Assembly: GCA_030762175.1 (NCBI GenBank)
Contig: CM060833.1
Coordinates: 157,601,501 to 157,665,500 of the forward strand
Source of the DNA: Metallyticus violacea
Taxonomy: Eukaryota > Arthropoda > Insecta > Mantodea > Metallyticidae
Direction of reading: 5' to 3'
Length of the DNA stretch: 64,000 bases
Each line of letters starts with the position of its first letter. Within the stretch, counting starts at the first letter, position 1. The notes beneath the pieces are model-generated. The model searched no databases. It had not been told where the DNA came from and saw nothing but the letters and a program-made list of their open reading frames with translations. This document shows, one piece after another, positions 24,513 to 36,643 of this stretch. The position numbers were made by a program, and so were the translations under genes.

Positions 24513-24948
24513 AAATTATCCGTGCGAATGTTACGTGTGGTCTACTCACACCAGGCAAGCATACGAAGTAGTGAAATAAGAAACTAGTTCGCGTTTGCAA
24601 AGTTTTGCTTCCCTCTAATATGTTTCTTCCATAATAAGACATTGGTGGGCCATCACTAGTACCCGTCTACTAATACTGCATGCGGAGTACTTTTTAACAC
24701 TTTTAATGGGACAGCTTCTTGTTGCTAATTTGACTAGCCTGATCGATAGATGCTACGGTTTAGTATTCAGCAATTTTTGGTTGGCTATTTTTTCTTCTTT
24801 TTTCTTCTTTATTAGTTTTCCTATTTTGGAAGTGAAAAAAAATGAGCAGCATTACTGAATATGAATGCATTTTTATGTCACAAACTATTGTGCATAATGT
24901 GATTAAGCAGTTAAGTATGGGGCTCCAATCACCTATCATCTGCTCAGA
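24513..24948. other. Unassigned stretch
   Basis: Includes a TTCTTC-rich patch (24788-24815). No gene seen. Confidence 0.4.
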
Positions 24949-25228
24949 AGTTGGTGGTGTAGTGGTAACCATACTTGACACCATAGGCCCAAGATCGCCG
25001 GTTTAAGCCCGGCCAGAATCGATGGATTTTTTCGGCCGTATAAATCTTAAGTATGGCTTTTCGAAAGGGAAGTAAAGCCATGGGTCCCGTGTCGTACATT
25101 TACGGCACGATAAAGAACCTCAAGCCTGAAAGAAGAGACCTCTGAACAAAATGTGTCGACTGTTTCACGCCCAGAACTGAATGGGACTTTGATAACCTGA
25201 GACGTTTAAGACCGTTCATAATTAACCT
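24949..25228 (+). mobile_element. SINE-B copy 7
   Basis: Plus copy with a diverged head (TTGGTGGTGTAGTGGTAACC; B-box CGGTTTAAGCCC) and the end reduced to GACCGTTCATAATTAA. Confidence 0.88.
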
Positions 25229-25718
25229 CCCCCCGACAAAATAATAATAAATAAAGCAAACATAAGTACGCCAGAGGTAAATGGTTAGTAAAACAGCGAT
25301 GTTCATATTATTGAAAATTAAAAACCAGTTACTATGTATGATTATGAACCCAGGTTCCTCCACAAAGGGGGAATAAACGAACATTTTGCACAATAAATTT
25401 GGGGCAGGCGTCGTTTTAATCCGAAAGATCTCTATCATTTGAGCCATTAATTAATTACACCTTAACTCCGAATTTTGAGTCCGCGGAACATCATTTCCCT
25501 ATCTCAAAAAAAAAAAAAAAAAAAAATATCCCTTCCTCCTTTCTATCCTTCCTCTGGAACCCTGGTCGAATTCTGAAACAACCTGTATACTGCTTAGAGT
25601 CTCCAAGGTAACCAAATTGAGAAGATGCTCTCATACACAAAAGATCAGTGTAAGGCTCTAACGGGATGATAGAAAAACAAAACGTTATACAAAACACCCA
25701 AAAGTTCTTTATTTATCG

Positions 25719-25815
25719 AAATTTCCCCACGGGACAAGCTCTGTGTAATAAGACCAAGCTGCCAACATCAGTTGCTGCTTGATGGCAGCTCTCCGTGGGG
25801 AAATTTTGTCCCGTG
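25719..25815. repeat. Nested inverted repeat with alternative pairings
   Basis: Outer arms AAATTTCCCCACGG (25719-25732) and CCGTGGGGAAATTT (25793-25806) are perfect complements, 14 bp. Inside them AGCTGCCA (25757-25764) pairs with TGGCAGCT (25783-25790). In addition CACGGGACAA (25728-25737) is the exact complement of TTGTCCCGTG (25806-25815), overlapping the outer arm, so two pairings compete for 25728-25732. No transposon motif, ORF or promoter is attached. Confidence 0.85.
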
Positions 25816-26063
25816 CCGCTGCAAGCGTGTAACATTTCAGGGACGTGATAGTTCAGAGGTCAGGACTCCCTGGGAAATATACCTCCTATATTTGGGCAAC
25901 TAGAAAATTACACACTTTCTCTGTCTTCTTGTACACTAAGGCAAAAGGAACGCGCAGTTACTGTTAATATGCTTAACAAGTTTCGTTCAGCACATACATT
26001 ACATTTAGACACATCAACCTTTCACAATTATGTGCAGACACTATTTTAATTTTTTATCTGATC

Positions 26064-27362
26064 TACGAAGGTATGTCTATAAGTTTCCGGACTAACTATT
26101 TTCTAGATATGGTAAAGGCAAAAACTACATTTCATTTTTCAGTATAGTTACCCTTTAATGCAACACAATTTTCACATCTTTGAATTAATATTTTAATTTA
26201 ACACCCCCCCCCCCACAAATAGTAAGAAGTCTTGTCTGGGAAATGGGCATAAACAGAGCATCCATCATTTCTTCGTCAACTTAAATTTCCTTCCTCGAAG
26301 GGCTTTCTTAAGTTTTGAGAAGAGGAAACAGTCAGTGGGAGCTAGATCTGGGCTGTAAGGTGAATGGTCGATCTCCTTGAAGCCACGTTTCTTCACAGCT
26401 TTCTTTGCAACAAGAGCTGTGTGCACAGGCGGGTTGTCGTGAAGAAGGCGCACACCACTACTCAGTTTTCCTCGCCTTTTCTCTGTGATGGAACAGGTAG
26501 TCTGTGCAGTAGGCCAGTATAGTATTCCCCATTTACTGTGGTGTTCCTCTCCTTGAGTTCAATGAAGAGTATTCCTTCATAGTCCCAAAAGATCGTGGCC
26601 ATGATCTTCTTGGTTGACTGAGTGACCTTGGCGTTTAGAGTCAGTGCTTCGCCGGTTTATGCCACTCCAATGATTCTCTTTTGGACAAGGGATCATAGTA
26701 GAGAACCATAGTTCCATCTCCTGTAACAGTGATTTGCAGAACTTCTCTCTCGTTGCCATGGCAGAGCTCCAAAAATACCTGACAACAGATGACTCGTTGC
26801 TGCTTTTGGACTGAGGAAAGAAGTCTAGGCAATCACTAACCTTATTCAAATTGAAATATTGATGAATAATTCGAAGGACTGTTGTTTTAGAAAAGCCCAA
26901 CCTTAATGCTATTTCTGTAACTTTAAGCCCCCGGTCTTCCACAATTTTTCCGTCCACGAGAGCGATGTTTTCAGCAGTGAGCACCTCCAAGAACCGACTT
27001 GCATGGTCTTCGCCTTCAATGCTTTCTCGACCCATTTGTAAAAGTTTGGCCCATTCTTTTGCGGTAGAATATGACGGGGATGCTTCCCCATATACACCGT
27101 CCAATCGCTGTTTAATTTCATTTGGAGTAAGTACTTCTTTTGTGGAGATCTTAATAACAGCTCGATACTCTACTTTGGACATGTCACAATCTTCTACACA
27201 TAGCCTTCTTTATGCGACTACATGTGAACAACTGAACACACCGGAGCGGAAGTTACAGCTGCAATTATTTACTTAACAGATAAGGTATGACACTACATAT
27301 GGGTTTTGTGAAGGCGATAATGCTTAAAAGCGAGGCCGGAAACTTATGGACCTACTCTCGTA
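26064..27362 (-). mobile_element. Mariner copy A (full length, ~1.3 kb)
   Basis: Bounded by terminal inverted repeats: ACGAAGGTATGTCTATAAG on the left and, on the right, CGGAAACTTATGGACC followed by TACTCTCGTA, whose complement reads TACGAGAGTAGGTCC. TA flanks both ends as expected for mariner. The length is typical. It carries the transposase described separately and is one of five family members in the window (A-E). Confidence 0.93.
26265..27182 (-). pseudogene. Mariner transposase, copy A
   Basis: Cut-and-paste DDE transposase of the DD34D mariner group. Start codon at 27182 (MSKVEYRAVIK). The N-terminal part has two helix-turn-helix regions (EIKQRLDGVYG near residue 22; LKVTEIALRLGFSKTTVLRII near residues 85-105). 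The frame is open for 201 codons; the tail of it and later parts are frameshifted. The second and third catalytic Asp are in the frame 26265-26453: HDNPPVHT and, 34 residues later, YSPDLAPTD, then CFLFSKLKKALRGRKF. The first (TGDGT, where DET or DEW is usual) has lost the Glu, and several indels separate the blocks, so the protein is not made whole. Confidence 0.88.
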
Positions 27363-27977
27363 AAACTGAAGTAGTTTAAAGCCTTCTTTTCATTGATACC
27401 ACAAGGTACACTATATTGGAGTCAACAATTGGTCATAAAACCACATAGTGCAGTCGCCAGAGAGGCGAGGGTCATTTTGATCAATTTTGAGATAGAAAAA
27501 CCTGATTGTCCCTGGGTTGCAGAATGTTAAGGGCGAAGATCGCCTATTCTGGCATATTGTTCATTTAATAATTAGAAATCTTTCCAAATATTATTGTACG
27601 CGCAGTTAAGATATTTTGAGAAGCTAACGTTCTGAGTAAAGAAAGGTAGAAGAGTGCACATTCGATCTAAGAGTTTACTTAAATGAGACACAGTCATATG
27701 AATGTTTACGCTAGACTTTACAGAACCTTTCTCCTTTATTCTGTTAGTTCTGTGGATGATAATCACAGATGAAATGAGCGGCAGGCTAACAACTGATCAG
27801 AGAAGATCCACGAAGAGTTTCTACCATTCTTCATAAAAGCCTACGAGTACGGGAGGGTTATTGCACAAAATGGTTCAGTTTAACCAGAGGGCAGAGGCCA
27901 CTTTCATACTGAAATCATGCTTAACACTCCATTAGAATCTTCCCATTATGAAATTCCATGGACCAAGGAGTGCTCGC
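27363..27977. other. Unassigned stretch
   Basis: No recognised gene or element. Confidence 0.4.
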
Positions 27978-28296
27978 CACTTTCTTTTTAAGTCGGTCCT
28001 GGTGTATAGTGGTAATATTTGTCTCCTAAACCCAAGATCGCGGGTTCAAACCCGGCCAGGATCGATGCATTTTATCTGGGCGAAAAAATCCTGGGTATGG
28101 CTTCCTTCGGAAGAGAAGTGAAGCCATGGGTCCCATGTTGTACATTTACGGCACGTAAAAAAGAACCTCCAGCCTGAAAGAAGAGGCCTCTGAGCAAAAT
28201 TTGTCAGCCGATTCACGCCCTGAATTGAGTGGGACGCTGATGACCTGAGCTGTTAAAGAGCGTCCGTAAATAAAACAAATCAATCAATCACACTTT
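27978..28296 (+). mobile_element. SINE-B copy 8
   Basis: Near-complete copy (about 27992-28289) with GTCGGTCCTGGTG head, intact GGGTTCAAACCC B-box and a (CAAT)n tail. CACTTTC occurs on both sides (about 27978 and 28290), a possible short target-site duplication. Confidence 0.9.
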
Positions 28297-28299
28297 CAT

Positions 28300-29762
28300 G
28301 TTAACAGGTGTTAATCTGGCGATTCTTGTTCGAGAAAACAGTGACTGCAAAGTGGTACTGTTTCTCTTTGTTGCAACGTGCTATTTCAGCTCACGTTACC
28401 AACTAAACAAAACTGTTAACGCAGCTGTCTGGTGCCATGTGTCTTCCTTTTTCCGCGTGTAAAAAATCACCTTCTAGGTCAGCGATTTTGCACCCTTAAA
28501 GAAGTGGTCGAAACATACGAAGAGTGGCGTGGGTGCTTCTGAAAATGCTTCTAGAGGACGGGTCTTGTAAACAATGCTAAAGAGAGCATTTTAAAAAGTT
28601 GTAACTCTTCTGTGACTTTTTTATTATTGAATATGTTAAAATTTATTTAGAGATTCTTGCAATATGGCTTTCCAACAGCGAACATGGATAAGCAATGAAC
28701 TCCAGATATCCAAGGTTTGATCCCCACCTGGGATTCTCCTATACATTAAGTTGTTGTCGCTCATTTATAAAATAAAATATTGAAGAATCAGATCTATGAG
28801 CTTTAAATATTTTTCGATTATTTCTTGTGTATTTCTGCTACTTCCCCTCCTCTCTTTCTCTCTGATCGTTGGGATGACACACACTTACTTTGATGAAGGA
28901 ATAGTTGCAGGGTACCTACAAGCACACGGATGGTAATAACATGACTAGTAACGTAAATTATAGTTGGTCGAGTTATGCGGGTTGACACAGAGGACAAACG
29001 TGATGCGGGTTCATTACACCAACAACTTGCTTCAAGCTAATTTGCTACCACAAGTATAACGGATAACGCTAAATGTTATGTTGCTTCTTTCTTCTGTTCT
29101 TTCTGAAAGCTTGTAATTGCCTATTCATTTGACACTATAGGAAAAACACACGTTTTACTTTATTTTCTTCGATTCACTGAAATTATATTGCTAGTGTTGA
29201 GTATTTCAGATTTTGCATTTTTATTATTTTTTTAGCACAGATGCATATATTCTAAATTTAAGCTCAAATAGAATTTTCCCACGAAAGTTTGAAATAGGAT
29301 GTATTTGTTTTAAACTTCAGCTTTCCACTTACAAACACACTAAAGGAAGCTGTTTTATATTATTTTTGTTTACGAAAAGTATTACCTGTGAATACATTAC
29401 ACTCATATAGTAATTACTTTATGATCTTTGATACACTTGGCGCAAAATCTCGTCCCAGGAGTATAACTTCCGGCTCTGCCCGGCTTAGTCTCCGATGTAA
29501 CGTGCTCAAGGAATCTGGCTGCTCCTGGGCGAGACCAACAAAGGAAGAGTGGCCGCCGCAAAGTGCCAGTCCTTGGTTTGCCCGCCACAAACTATAATTG
29601 CGATAGTCCAAGGTCTTCAGCAAGCGGAACAAATCACAAGAGTCGTGCACGTTGCAATAAGGAAACTGTATGGGAACTCTAGAGGCCTACCTTTGCTACT
29701 AACAAAACAATTTCATTGTTCTGCGCATGCGTTAGATCATTTTTTTTCTTTCCGCTCATTTT
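28300..29762. other. Unassigned stretch with a GC-rich patch
   Basis: 29440-29690 is clearly richer in G+C than its surroundings and is open on both strands (69 codons + at 29388; 78 codons - at 29414). No protein family recognised. A weak B-box-like GGTTTGATCCC occurs at 28713-28723. Confidence 0.35.
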
Positions 29763-30053
29763 AGTAGGTTTATTTACTGACGCTCTTTAACATCTCAGGT
29801 CATTAGCGTCCCATTCAATTCAGGGCGTGAAGCGGCCGACAAATTTTGCTCAGAGGTCTCTTCTTTCAGGCCCGAGGTTCTTTTACGTGCCGTAAATCTA
29901 CGATATGGGACTAATGACTTTACTTCCCTTCCGAAGGAAGCCATACTTAGGATTTCAACGCCAGAAAAAAATCCATTGACCCTGGTCGGGAATGAACCCG
30001 CGATCTTTGCTTTAGGAGCAAGTGTGGTTACCACTAGACCGCCAGGGCCGACA
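29763..30053 (-). mobile_element. SINE-B copy 9
   Basis: Minus copy; tail at 29767, head ending CCAGGGCCGAC at 30051. B-box sequence is changed (complement reads GGTTCATTCCC). Confidence 0.9.
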
Positions 30054-31251
30054 TTCCTTTTTGTGAAACCGCATTTCCTGTTAGCTGAAAAAGCCCCGTC
30101 GGCATAAAATATTAAAGCCTTATCATTTCCTAGGCAAATTACCACTACCATGGAGCTAACTTAAGGAACTTCTAATTATGTGAAAGTATGGAATAGTTCT
30201 CTTTTCGCAGATAAGGGTTTGACTTTGAAATAACTTTTATACCATGTATTCTCTTTTAGGGTTCATGGTAACAAAGAAAATAGTAGCGTTTTCTTTGTAA
30301 CCATGAAAAAATACAACAACAAAAAAAAAGAAGAAGAAGAAGAGGAGGAGGAGGAGAAGAAGCAGCTTGACACAGGAAATCAGGCCCTAATTCCACCGAT
30401 AAGTCCCAGCCGGTATCAAGTACGATGACATGCTACAAGTGGGTTTTAATTAAGTAATGATATGGCAATGAGAATTATTTTTGGCCTGGTTTCTTAGCTG
30501 AGCGCAGCGCGTGCTGGACCAAGGTCAGGCTATAATAGCTAAAGCTGAGGATTAGACGTGGACTATCTGCGTCACAGTTTGCTATTAAGACAGCAAATTT
30601 TCTTTGTTTTATTATAACTCTGCGATTAAGAGATTAGTATAAATCAAGTATATTGGTGTTATTAATTATTATGAGTGAATGAAGTAAATTTTACTGTAGT
30701 TATTGCTTTAATTGCTACTTCTAGAATAGACAAGTAGTGCCGTTGCAAGTGCAAAGTTCATTAAAAGTATAAGAAATGGGTGACTGCAGGTGGACACCAC
30801 TTAGAACAAGTTCAGTAATTCATTATGAACTAAAACTAATTACTATGTGTGTATGCTTTTATTGATCAGATTTGTGCCTGCAGAAAAGGGAGGGGAACTT
30901 GTCGTCGACAGAGTTGGCGAGTGACGAGACCTTGGCCCCGCATGGCTTGCGTTCGTGGTTTATTACAAGTACTTGACAATACGGCTTTTGTATAGAAATA
31001 TGCATTCAGATACAAATAGTTTTCAGTTCAAAAAGAAAGTTTACATATACACAATGAGATGAGATTAGCAGAAAAGAAGACATGATGCACGACAGAACGA
31101 AGATTAGAAGGTCGATACCAAAATTTAAACACTTACACATAAAGGAAAAAGGAAGAAAGTATGTATCATCTGGAACGAAGAGGGAAAGAAAACACAATGA
31201 CAGAATGTAGAATAATTGCTGGAAAGTCAAAAAGAAAGTGGAAAAAAGAAT
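30054..31251. other. Unassigned stretch with purine-rich run
   Basis: 30319-30362 is an (AGA/GGA)n purine run. The rest shows no gene. Confidence 0.4.
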
Positions 31252-32529
31252 CTACGAGGGTAGTTACCGGCCTGCCGATAAAGATTATCGCCTTCACAAA
31301 ACCCTTATCATACCTTATCTGTTAAGTAAATAATTGCAGCTGTAAATTCCTCTCCGCTGCGTTCAGCTGTTCAGATACAGTTGCACAAACAAGGGCTATG
31401 TGTAGAAGATTGTTACATGTTCAAAATGGAGTTTCCAGCTGTTAGTAAGTGTTAGTAACTTACTGTTCACAAAAGGACTTACTCCAAATGAAATTAAACA
31501 GCGACTGGACGGTGTATATGGGGAAGCATCCACCTCATATTCTACCGTAAAACGATGAAAATGTTTTCGAATGGGTCGAGAAAGCATTGAAGACGAAGAG
31601 CGTACAGGTCGGTCCTTAGAGGTGCTCACTCCTAAAATCATCGATCGCTCTTTTGGAAGGAGAAATTATGAAAGACCGATCGGCGGCTCAAAGTTACAGA
31701 AATAGCAGCAAGATTGGGCCTTTCTAAAACAACAGTTCTTCGAATTATTCATAAACATTTAAACATGAATAAGGTTAGAGCAAGATGGGTGCCTTGACAT
31801 CGTTCCTCAGTCCAAAAGAGCAACGAGTCACCTGTTGTCAGACATTTTTGGAGCTCTGCTGTGGCAACGAGAAAGAAGTTTTGCAAACCATTGTTACAGG
31901 AGATGAAACTATAGTCCTCTACTATGATCCCTTGTTCAAAAGAGAATCAATGGAGTGGCGTAAACCTGGTGAAGCACCGCCTCTAAAGGCCAAGGTCACT
32001 CAGTCAACCAAGAAGATCATGGCCACAATCTTTTGGCACTTTAAAGGAATACTCTTCATTGACTTGAAGGAGAGGAACATCACATTAAATGGGGAGTATA
32101 TGCTGGCCTACTGCACAGACTTCCATCAAAGAGAAAAGGCGAGGAAAGCTGAGTGGAGGTGTGAGCCTTCTTCCTGACAACCCGCCTGTGCACACAGCTC
32201 TTGTTGCAAGGGAAGTTGTGAAGAAATGTGGCTTCAAGGAGATCGACCATCCTCCTACAGCCCAGATCTAGCTTTTACTGACTGTTTCCTCTTCTCAAAA
32301 CTCAAGAATGATCCTCGAGGAGGGAAATTTAAGTGTGACGAAGAGGCTGTTTATGCCCATTTTGCAGACAAGACTTGTGACTATTTTTGGAGGGGAATTG
32401 AAGCATTAATTCAAAAATACGAGAAGTGTATTGCAATAAAGGGTAACTATATTGAAAAGAGAAATAAAGTTTTGTCTTTAACATACCTAAAAAATGGTTA
32501 GGCCGGAAACTTATGGACCTACACTCGTA
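31252..32529 (+). mobile_element. Mariner copy B (full length, ~1.28 kb)
   Basis: Left terminal repeat starts CTACGAGGGTAGTTACCGGCC; the right one ends GGAAACTTATGGACCTAC then ACTCGTA. Compared with copies A and D the left repeat has lost several bases (CATAAGTTT). Flanked by TA. Confidence 0.92.
31420..32501 (+). pseudogene. Mariner transposase, copy B
   Basis: Helix-turn-helix part at about 31485-31790 in broken frames (KTTVLRIIHKHLNMNK). The long frame 31785-32174 has the first catalytic motif TGDET with Asp codon 31902-31904, then YYDPLFKRESMEWRKPG and KIMATIFWHFKG. The second Asp (PDNPPVHT, codon 32176-32178) and third Asp (codon 32280-32282) are 104 bases apart where 105 are needed, so a one-base deletion separates them. 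The C-terminal frame 32226-32498 ends with YEKCIAIKGNYIEKRNK. This copy keeps the best first catalytic motif in the window, but it is frameshifted in at least three places. Confidence 0.88.
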
Positions 32530-33904
32530 AGATTACCATGGAGTATTTAAAAAAATCTTAACCCACTCCAGAAACTAAGAGCTGTGAAAGTCAACATCTT
32601 TTAAACCGTTTTGCGCATATTCTGGACAATCATATGAATATAGATGAAGCATTAGCCCCATCGTTATAGAATTATGAATGAAAACAAGGAAAAGTCCACA
32701 AACAAAGAAGCTGTGCACACCTAGGGGGAAAATGCTGAGAATTCTTGTGAAATAGCCCCTGCAGCCGCAGTCCCTCATAATTTACTTATAAGAATCTATG
32801 GATTTTGATTCGTATGATTTCTTTCAATCAATTAAAGAAAAAAGTATAACAAGTAACAGAGGACGATTTATAGATCTCAGATCTCAGTAGTTGCGAATAA
32901 CGTTGAAGATCAAATAAAAGAGCTTCTTTTAGAAGGTATAAGGACTCTGAAGTATTTAAATAACTGAAGTGTTTGGTGGTTTTAATTGCACCCCTTTTCA
33001 CTGTAGACGAACAATTTGAAGGAACACTGCTCTAGGTTACAGAAAGCTTGCAGCACAAATATACCACTTACTATGGTCATCATGAAGAATGTCCAAAAAG
33101 GGGAAGTGGCGCACTGCAAAAGGAAGAAAGACGAGGGTGGAGAAAGGGGAAGTAGATGAACAGCGGACCACAAATAAATGTAAATGTTTATCTTTGTACA
33201 GTCTACATATCTATGCCCTGTGCTATTTATCAGGTAAAGGAAACTTGTGACATCGTCTCTCAGAATGTGACCGGGACTGCTCAACGTGAGGGCCATGGGT
33301 GAAACTGTGAGAAGCATTTCCCAGATAGCAGGCTCAAAAGAGCCGAGCCAGGAAACCCGAGTGGTGCAGCCATTAAGGAAACATCTCTGGTATTTATAAA
33401 ATCCTGAAGATCGTTTCCTATGAAACACCATTTAACCACAACAATCTCGGCGCCAACTACCGCCGCATAACACACCACAACATGAGGCATAGAAAGACAC
33501 AGAGGCGGCTATACAAAAACTTGATCGCTGGTATCCAGATTTATTTTATCCAATGTCAATATGTTAAGCACAGTTCCTGATATCAAGTTTTCATTCATTT
33601 CATAATCCAACAGGATAGAAATATGTTGGCTGTCTTTCAACTGAACAACTACTGCTTCATCAATTTTTTCCCTTGAAAATTACGTTCACCTGTTGGCATT
33701 TAAAGAATTCAAGTAAAAGATGTACTATCTTGAACTTAAGATTGTTATTTTAAAAATTTTATCACCGGTGGTGGATATAATTTATATATTTAAGGGAATT
33801 CCTTCAATATATATAATAATAAACATCATTGATATTGTATATTGCATTGGCCAGCAGAGTAATGCGAACTGGTTTCTTAAATACAGTGCAGGGTAAATTT
33901 CTTA
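32530..33904. other. Unassigned stretch
   Basis: A 149-codon open frame at 32982-33428 (-) overlaps a 69-codon one; composition is uneven and no domain is recognised, so it is left uncalled. Confidence 0.35.
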
Positions 33905-34332
33905 TATACGAGGATATGTCCATTAAGTTTCTAGATATGATAAAGACAACTATATTTCACTTTTCAATATAGTTACCCTTTATTAGAATATACTTCTTAC
34001 ATATTTCAATTAACATTTCAACCCCCCCCCCCGCCCCCTCAAAATAGTCAAAAGTTTTCTCTGTAAAATGAGTATAAACAGCATCCACCCACTTGAATTT
34101 CCTTCCTCGAAGATCCTTCTTGAGTTTTCAGAAGAGGAAATAGTTTCTGGGAGCTAGATCTGGGTTATAGGGTGGATGGTCAATATCCTTGAACCCACAT
34201 TCTGAACAACGGAAAACGGAAGTTACAGCTGCATTTATTTACTTAACAGACAAGGTATGGCACCAGATATGGATTTTGTGAAGGCGATAATCCTAATCGG
34301 CGAGGCCGGAAACTTATGGGCCTATCCTCGTA
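33905..34332 (-). mobile_element. Mariner copy C, internally deleted (~0.43 kb)
   Basis: Both ends are kept (TACGAGGATATGTCC at left, GGAAACTTATGGGCCTATCC then TCGTA at right). From the left, the region coding for the C-terminus up to the third catalytic block is present (to about 34200, ending CCTTGAACCCACATTC), then it jumps to the 5' untranslated segment starting near 34201. About 850 bp of transposase are missing. Such a non-autonomous derivative could be moved only by a related enzyme. Confidence 0.88.
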
Positions 34333-36385
34333 CATTGGCAAATTATTATAAAATTTATAAGAGATACAAACAAAACTGCACATTCCTGCATACACCTAAA
34401 CCGTTTCCGGTAAACTTAATGCCTTGTTGTTTTCTATTTCTTTTAATAATTTATATTTGTCAATGTAACGATGTTTTCTTTATTTCTCTGAGTATAAGCA
34501 AATGTGCTTCCATATAATTTTGAATTAATTACTTAACTATCTGTTATACCTGGAAAAAGTTAATTTTGTTAATGCATCTTTTGCAAATTAATTCCTTGCA
34601 CTCAGTCATTATCTACAGTTTAATTAACTCCATTCTACAAATGGCTCCGACATTACTTTATCGTGTATGCAGACTTCATGCAACGCACAATCTAGATACT
34701 ACACATATCGCGGATATGACACTTTTCAAACTTACATTATATGTGTTAACCTAAACGCAACCGAAATTACTCTCTTGTTTTTAAAAAATTAATTTTCAAG
34801 AATTCCATCAATCCTGCCCATACTTTTGAATTCATAGGAGTAATTCACCTACAGATAGACAAAATAAGAGCACCCGACTTTAAGATTTCTTTATGTGGGC
34901 CGAGAAAAGCTGTACTAAGTCAAAGAATAGTATTCGGTTTTTCATGGATTTGTTACCGGCTGACAAATGGGCAGTCAGAGCTAAGTGCATTTATTATATG
35001 TACAGTTGATTCAAGTGTCACAATTACAGCTACAATTAGGATAAAAACAAGCATGCACCTTATGGCAGGAGATGAAAATATTGTCATTCACATGTATCAG
35101 TTCAGCTTTTGGTGTTATAGTAGGGGAGAATTACCTTGTAATCGATACTTGGGCCGTGAAAAAAAAAAAAAAAAAAAAAAAAACTCCAGCGGCGACTCAG
35201 CCGGCAAGAGGCTCGTCCAATCACGTAACACCATTTCGTCAGAGGCATGACATCATCGACGTTGCAACAGTTACACGGTTAGAAAGTTTAAAATTACGTA
35301 GTAGCAAAGCGCTTTCAAGTGCATGCACTGATCTAATTTTTCGTATGCAAGTATTTTATTAAGAGCATAGATTTTGTTTGTATCGTTCATCAAACAAAAG
35401 TGATTCTGTACGATTTTTTTTTTATCAAAAGTGCACATTTTCCTACGTGTACCCGTCGTTTTCATACACGCTACTCCTTCGCGCCAATGCATCCAAGTAC
35501 AGCTTACGATTTCTTCCGCTAGATGCCACCTCGTAGGCTCTTCTGTAGTTAAAGCAAATTTACCACCATTACATTAATTTTGAAACCATAACTGAGGAAA
35601 ATATTTAAGATTAAATGTTCAATTATGTAAGGATGTGTGAGTTTTCGTTATACATGGAAAATATTTACTGTACTAAAGATAAATATGGAGCGTAAAATAT
35701 GTTTTAAATCCAGTAAGAGGTTGATGATGATCTTGGAGTGCAGCCATGAAGACGGATAGCGAGCGACGAGATATGGCAACAGAGTAATGGCGCTTCCACG
35801 TGGCAGTAGAAACGCCAATCACAAAGCAATTTTTCCCATAATATAACAGTCAATTGAAACTTGAAGGCACACAAGGCTATTGCTGTCTACGAATTGCAGG
35901 TAGATTGTGATGTTCGGGTAAATTTCTGTAATTGAATGTTACGGCAGTTAATGATTAGAGTAAGTGATGCGCGCTTAATATTCTTTAATGATGAAGTACG
36001 ATAGTTTCATTTATGTGCAAAATAACAGGTGATGCAGAACAGAAAACCCCGATTTTCTACACGAAACCCGCATGCATGAAAGAAAATTGGTGTAAAGTGC
36101 TCAGTGTATGCATATGGAGTAATCTCTCTCTCTCTCTTTAGTTTAACATGCATGCAGAAAGATACGGGAATGACATACTGAAAGTATGTAACTTTTATTC
36201 ATGGAGGTAGTTTAAAAAAAAAAAGTAAGTTTATTCGGCCATTAAAAGAACTGAAAGAAAATATTAAGCGAGAAATTGACTCAATTTGGGAATATCAGCA
36301 TATTTGGGAATATGTGTTAATGACACTTTTCTAAAGACGTGTTGCAGCTTTTTGGTCTGTTGCGCACAGTAAAAGAAAACATTTG
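34333..36385. other. Unassigned stretch
   Basis: Has an A run at 35160-35182 followed by a short GC-richer patch (CCAATCACG, TGACATCATCGACG to about 35265). No gene or known element could be assigned. Confidence 0.4.
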
Positions 36386-36390
36386 TTTAA

Positions 36391-36391
36391 C

Positions 36392-36450
<59 letters not shown>
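36391..36450. repeat. (AAT)n microsatellite
   Basis: About 20 uninterrupted TAA/AAT units. Confidence 0.97.
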
Positions 36451-36452
<2 letters not shown>

Positions 36453-36587
36453 CAGCAATGATACTTTTTTCAGAAATTATTAATTATGCTATTCTTTCTT
36501 TAGTTTTCTTAAACAACGAGCTTATATTTCATAACTTTTTGCAATAATTTTCTTATTATCTATAACTACTTTTTCCCACACATTCTT

Positions 36588-36591
<4 letters not shown>

Positions 36592-36641
<50 letters not shown>
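36592..36641. repeat. (TC)n microsatellite
   Basis: About 25 uninterrupted CT units; on the opposite strand it is read as poly Arg-Glu in a spurious frame. Confidence 0.97.

Positions 36642-36643
<2 letters not shown>

Noticed and set aside
28690..28735. tRNA-like sequence
   Set aside because: Only a weak B-box (GGTTTGATCCC); no A-box or cloverleaf.
29795..30151. 118-codon open frame on -
   Set aside because: Translation of SINE-B; the same peptide appears at 12515-12721 and 60405-60635.
32982..33431. 149-codon open frame on -
   Set aside because: No recognised domain and overlapping frames of similar length on the same strand; composition uneven.
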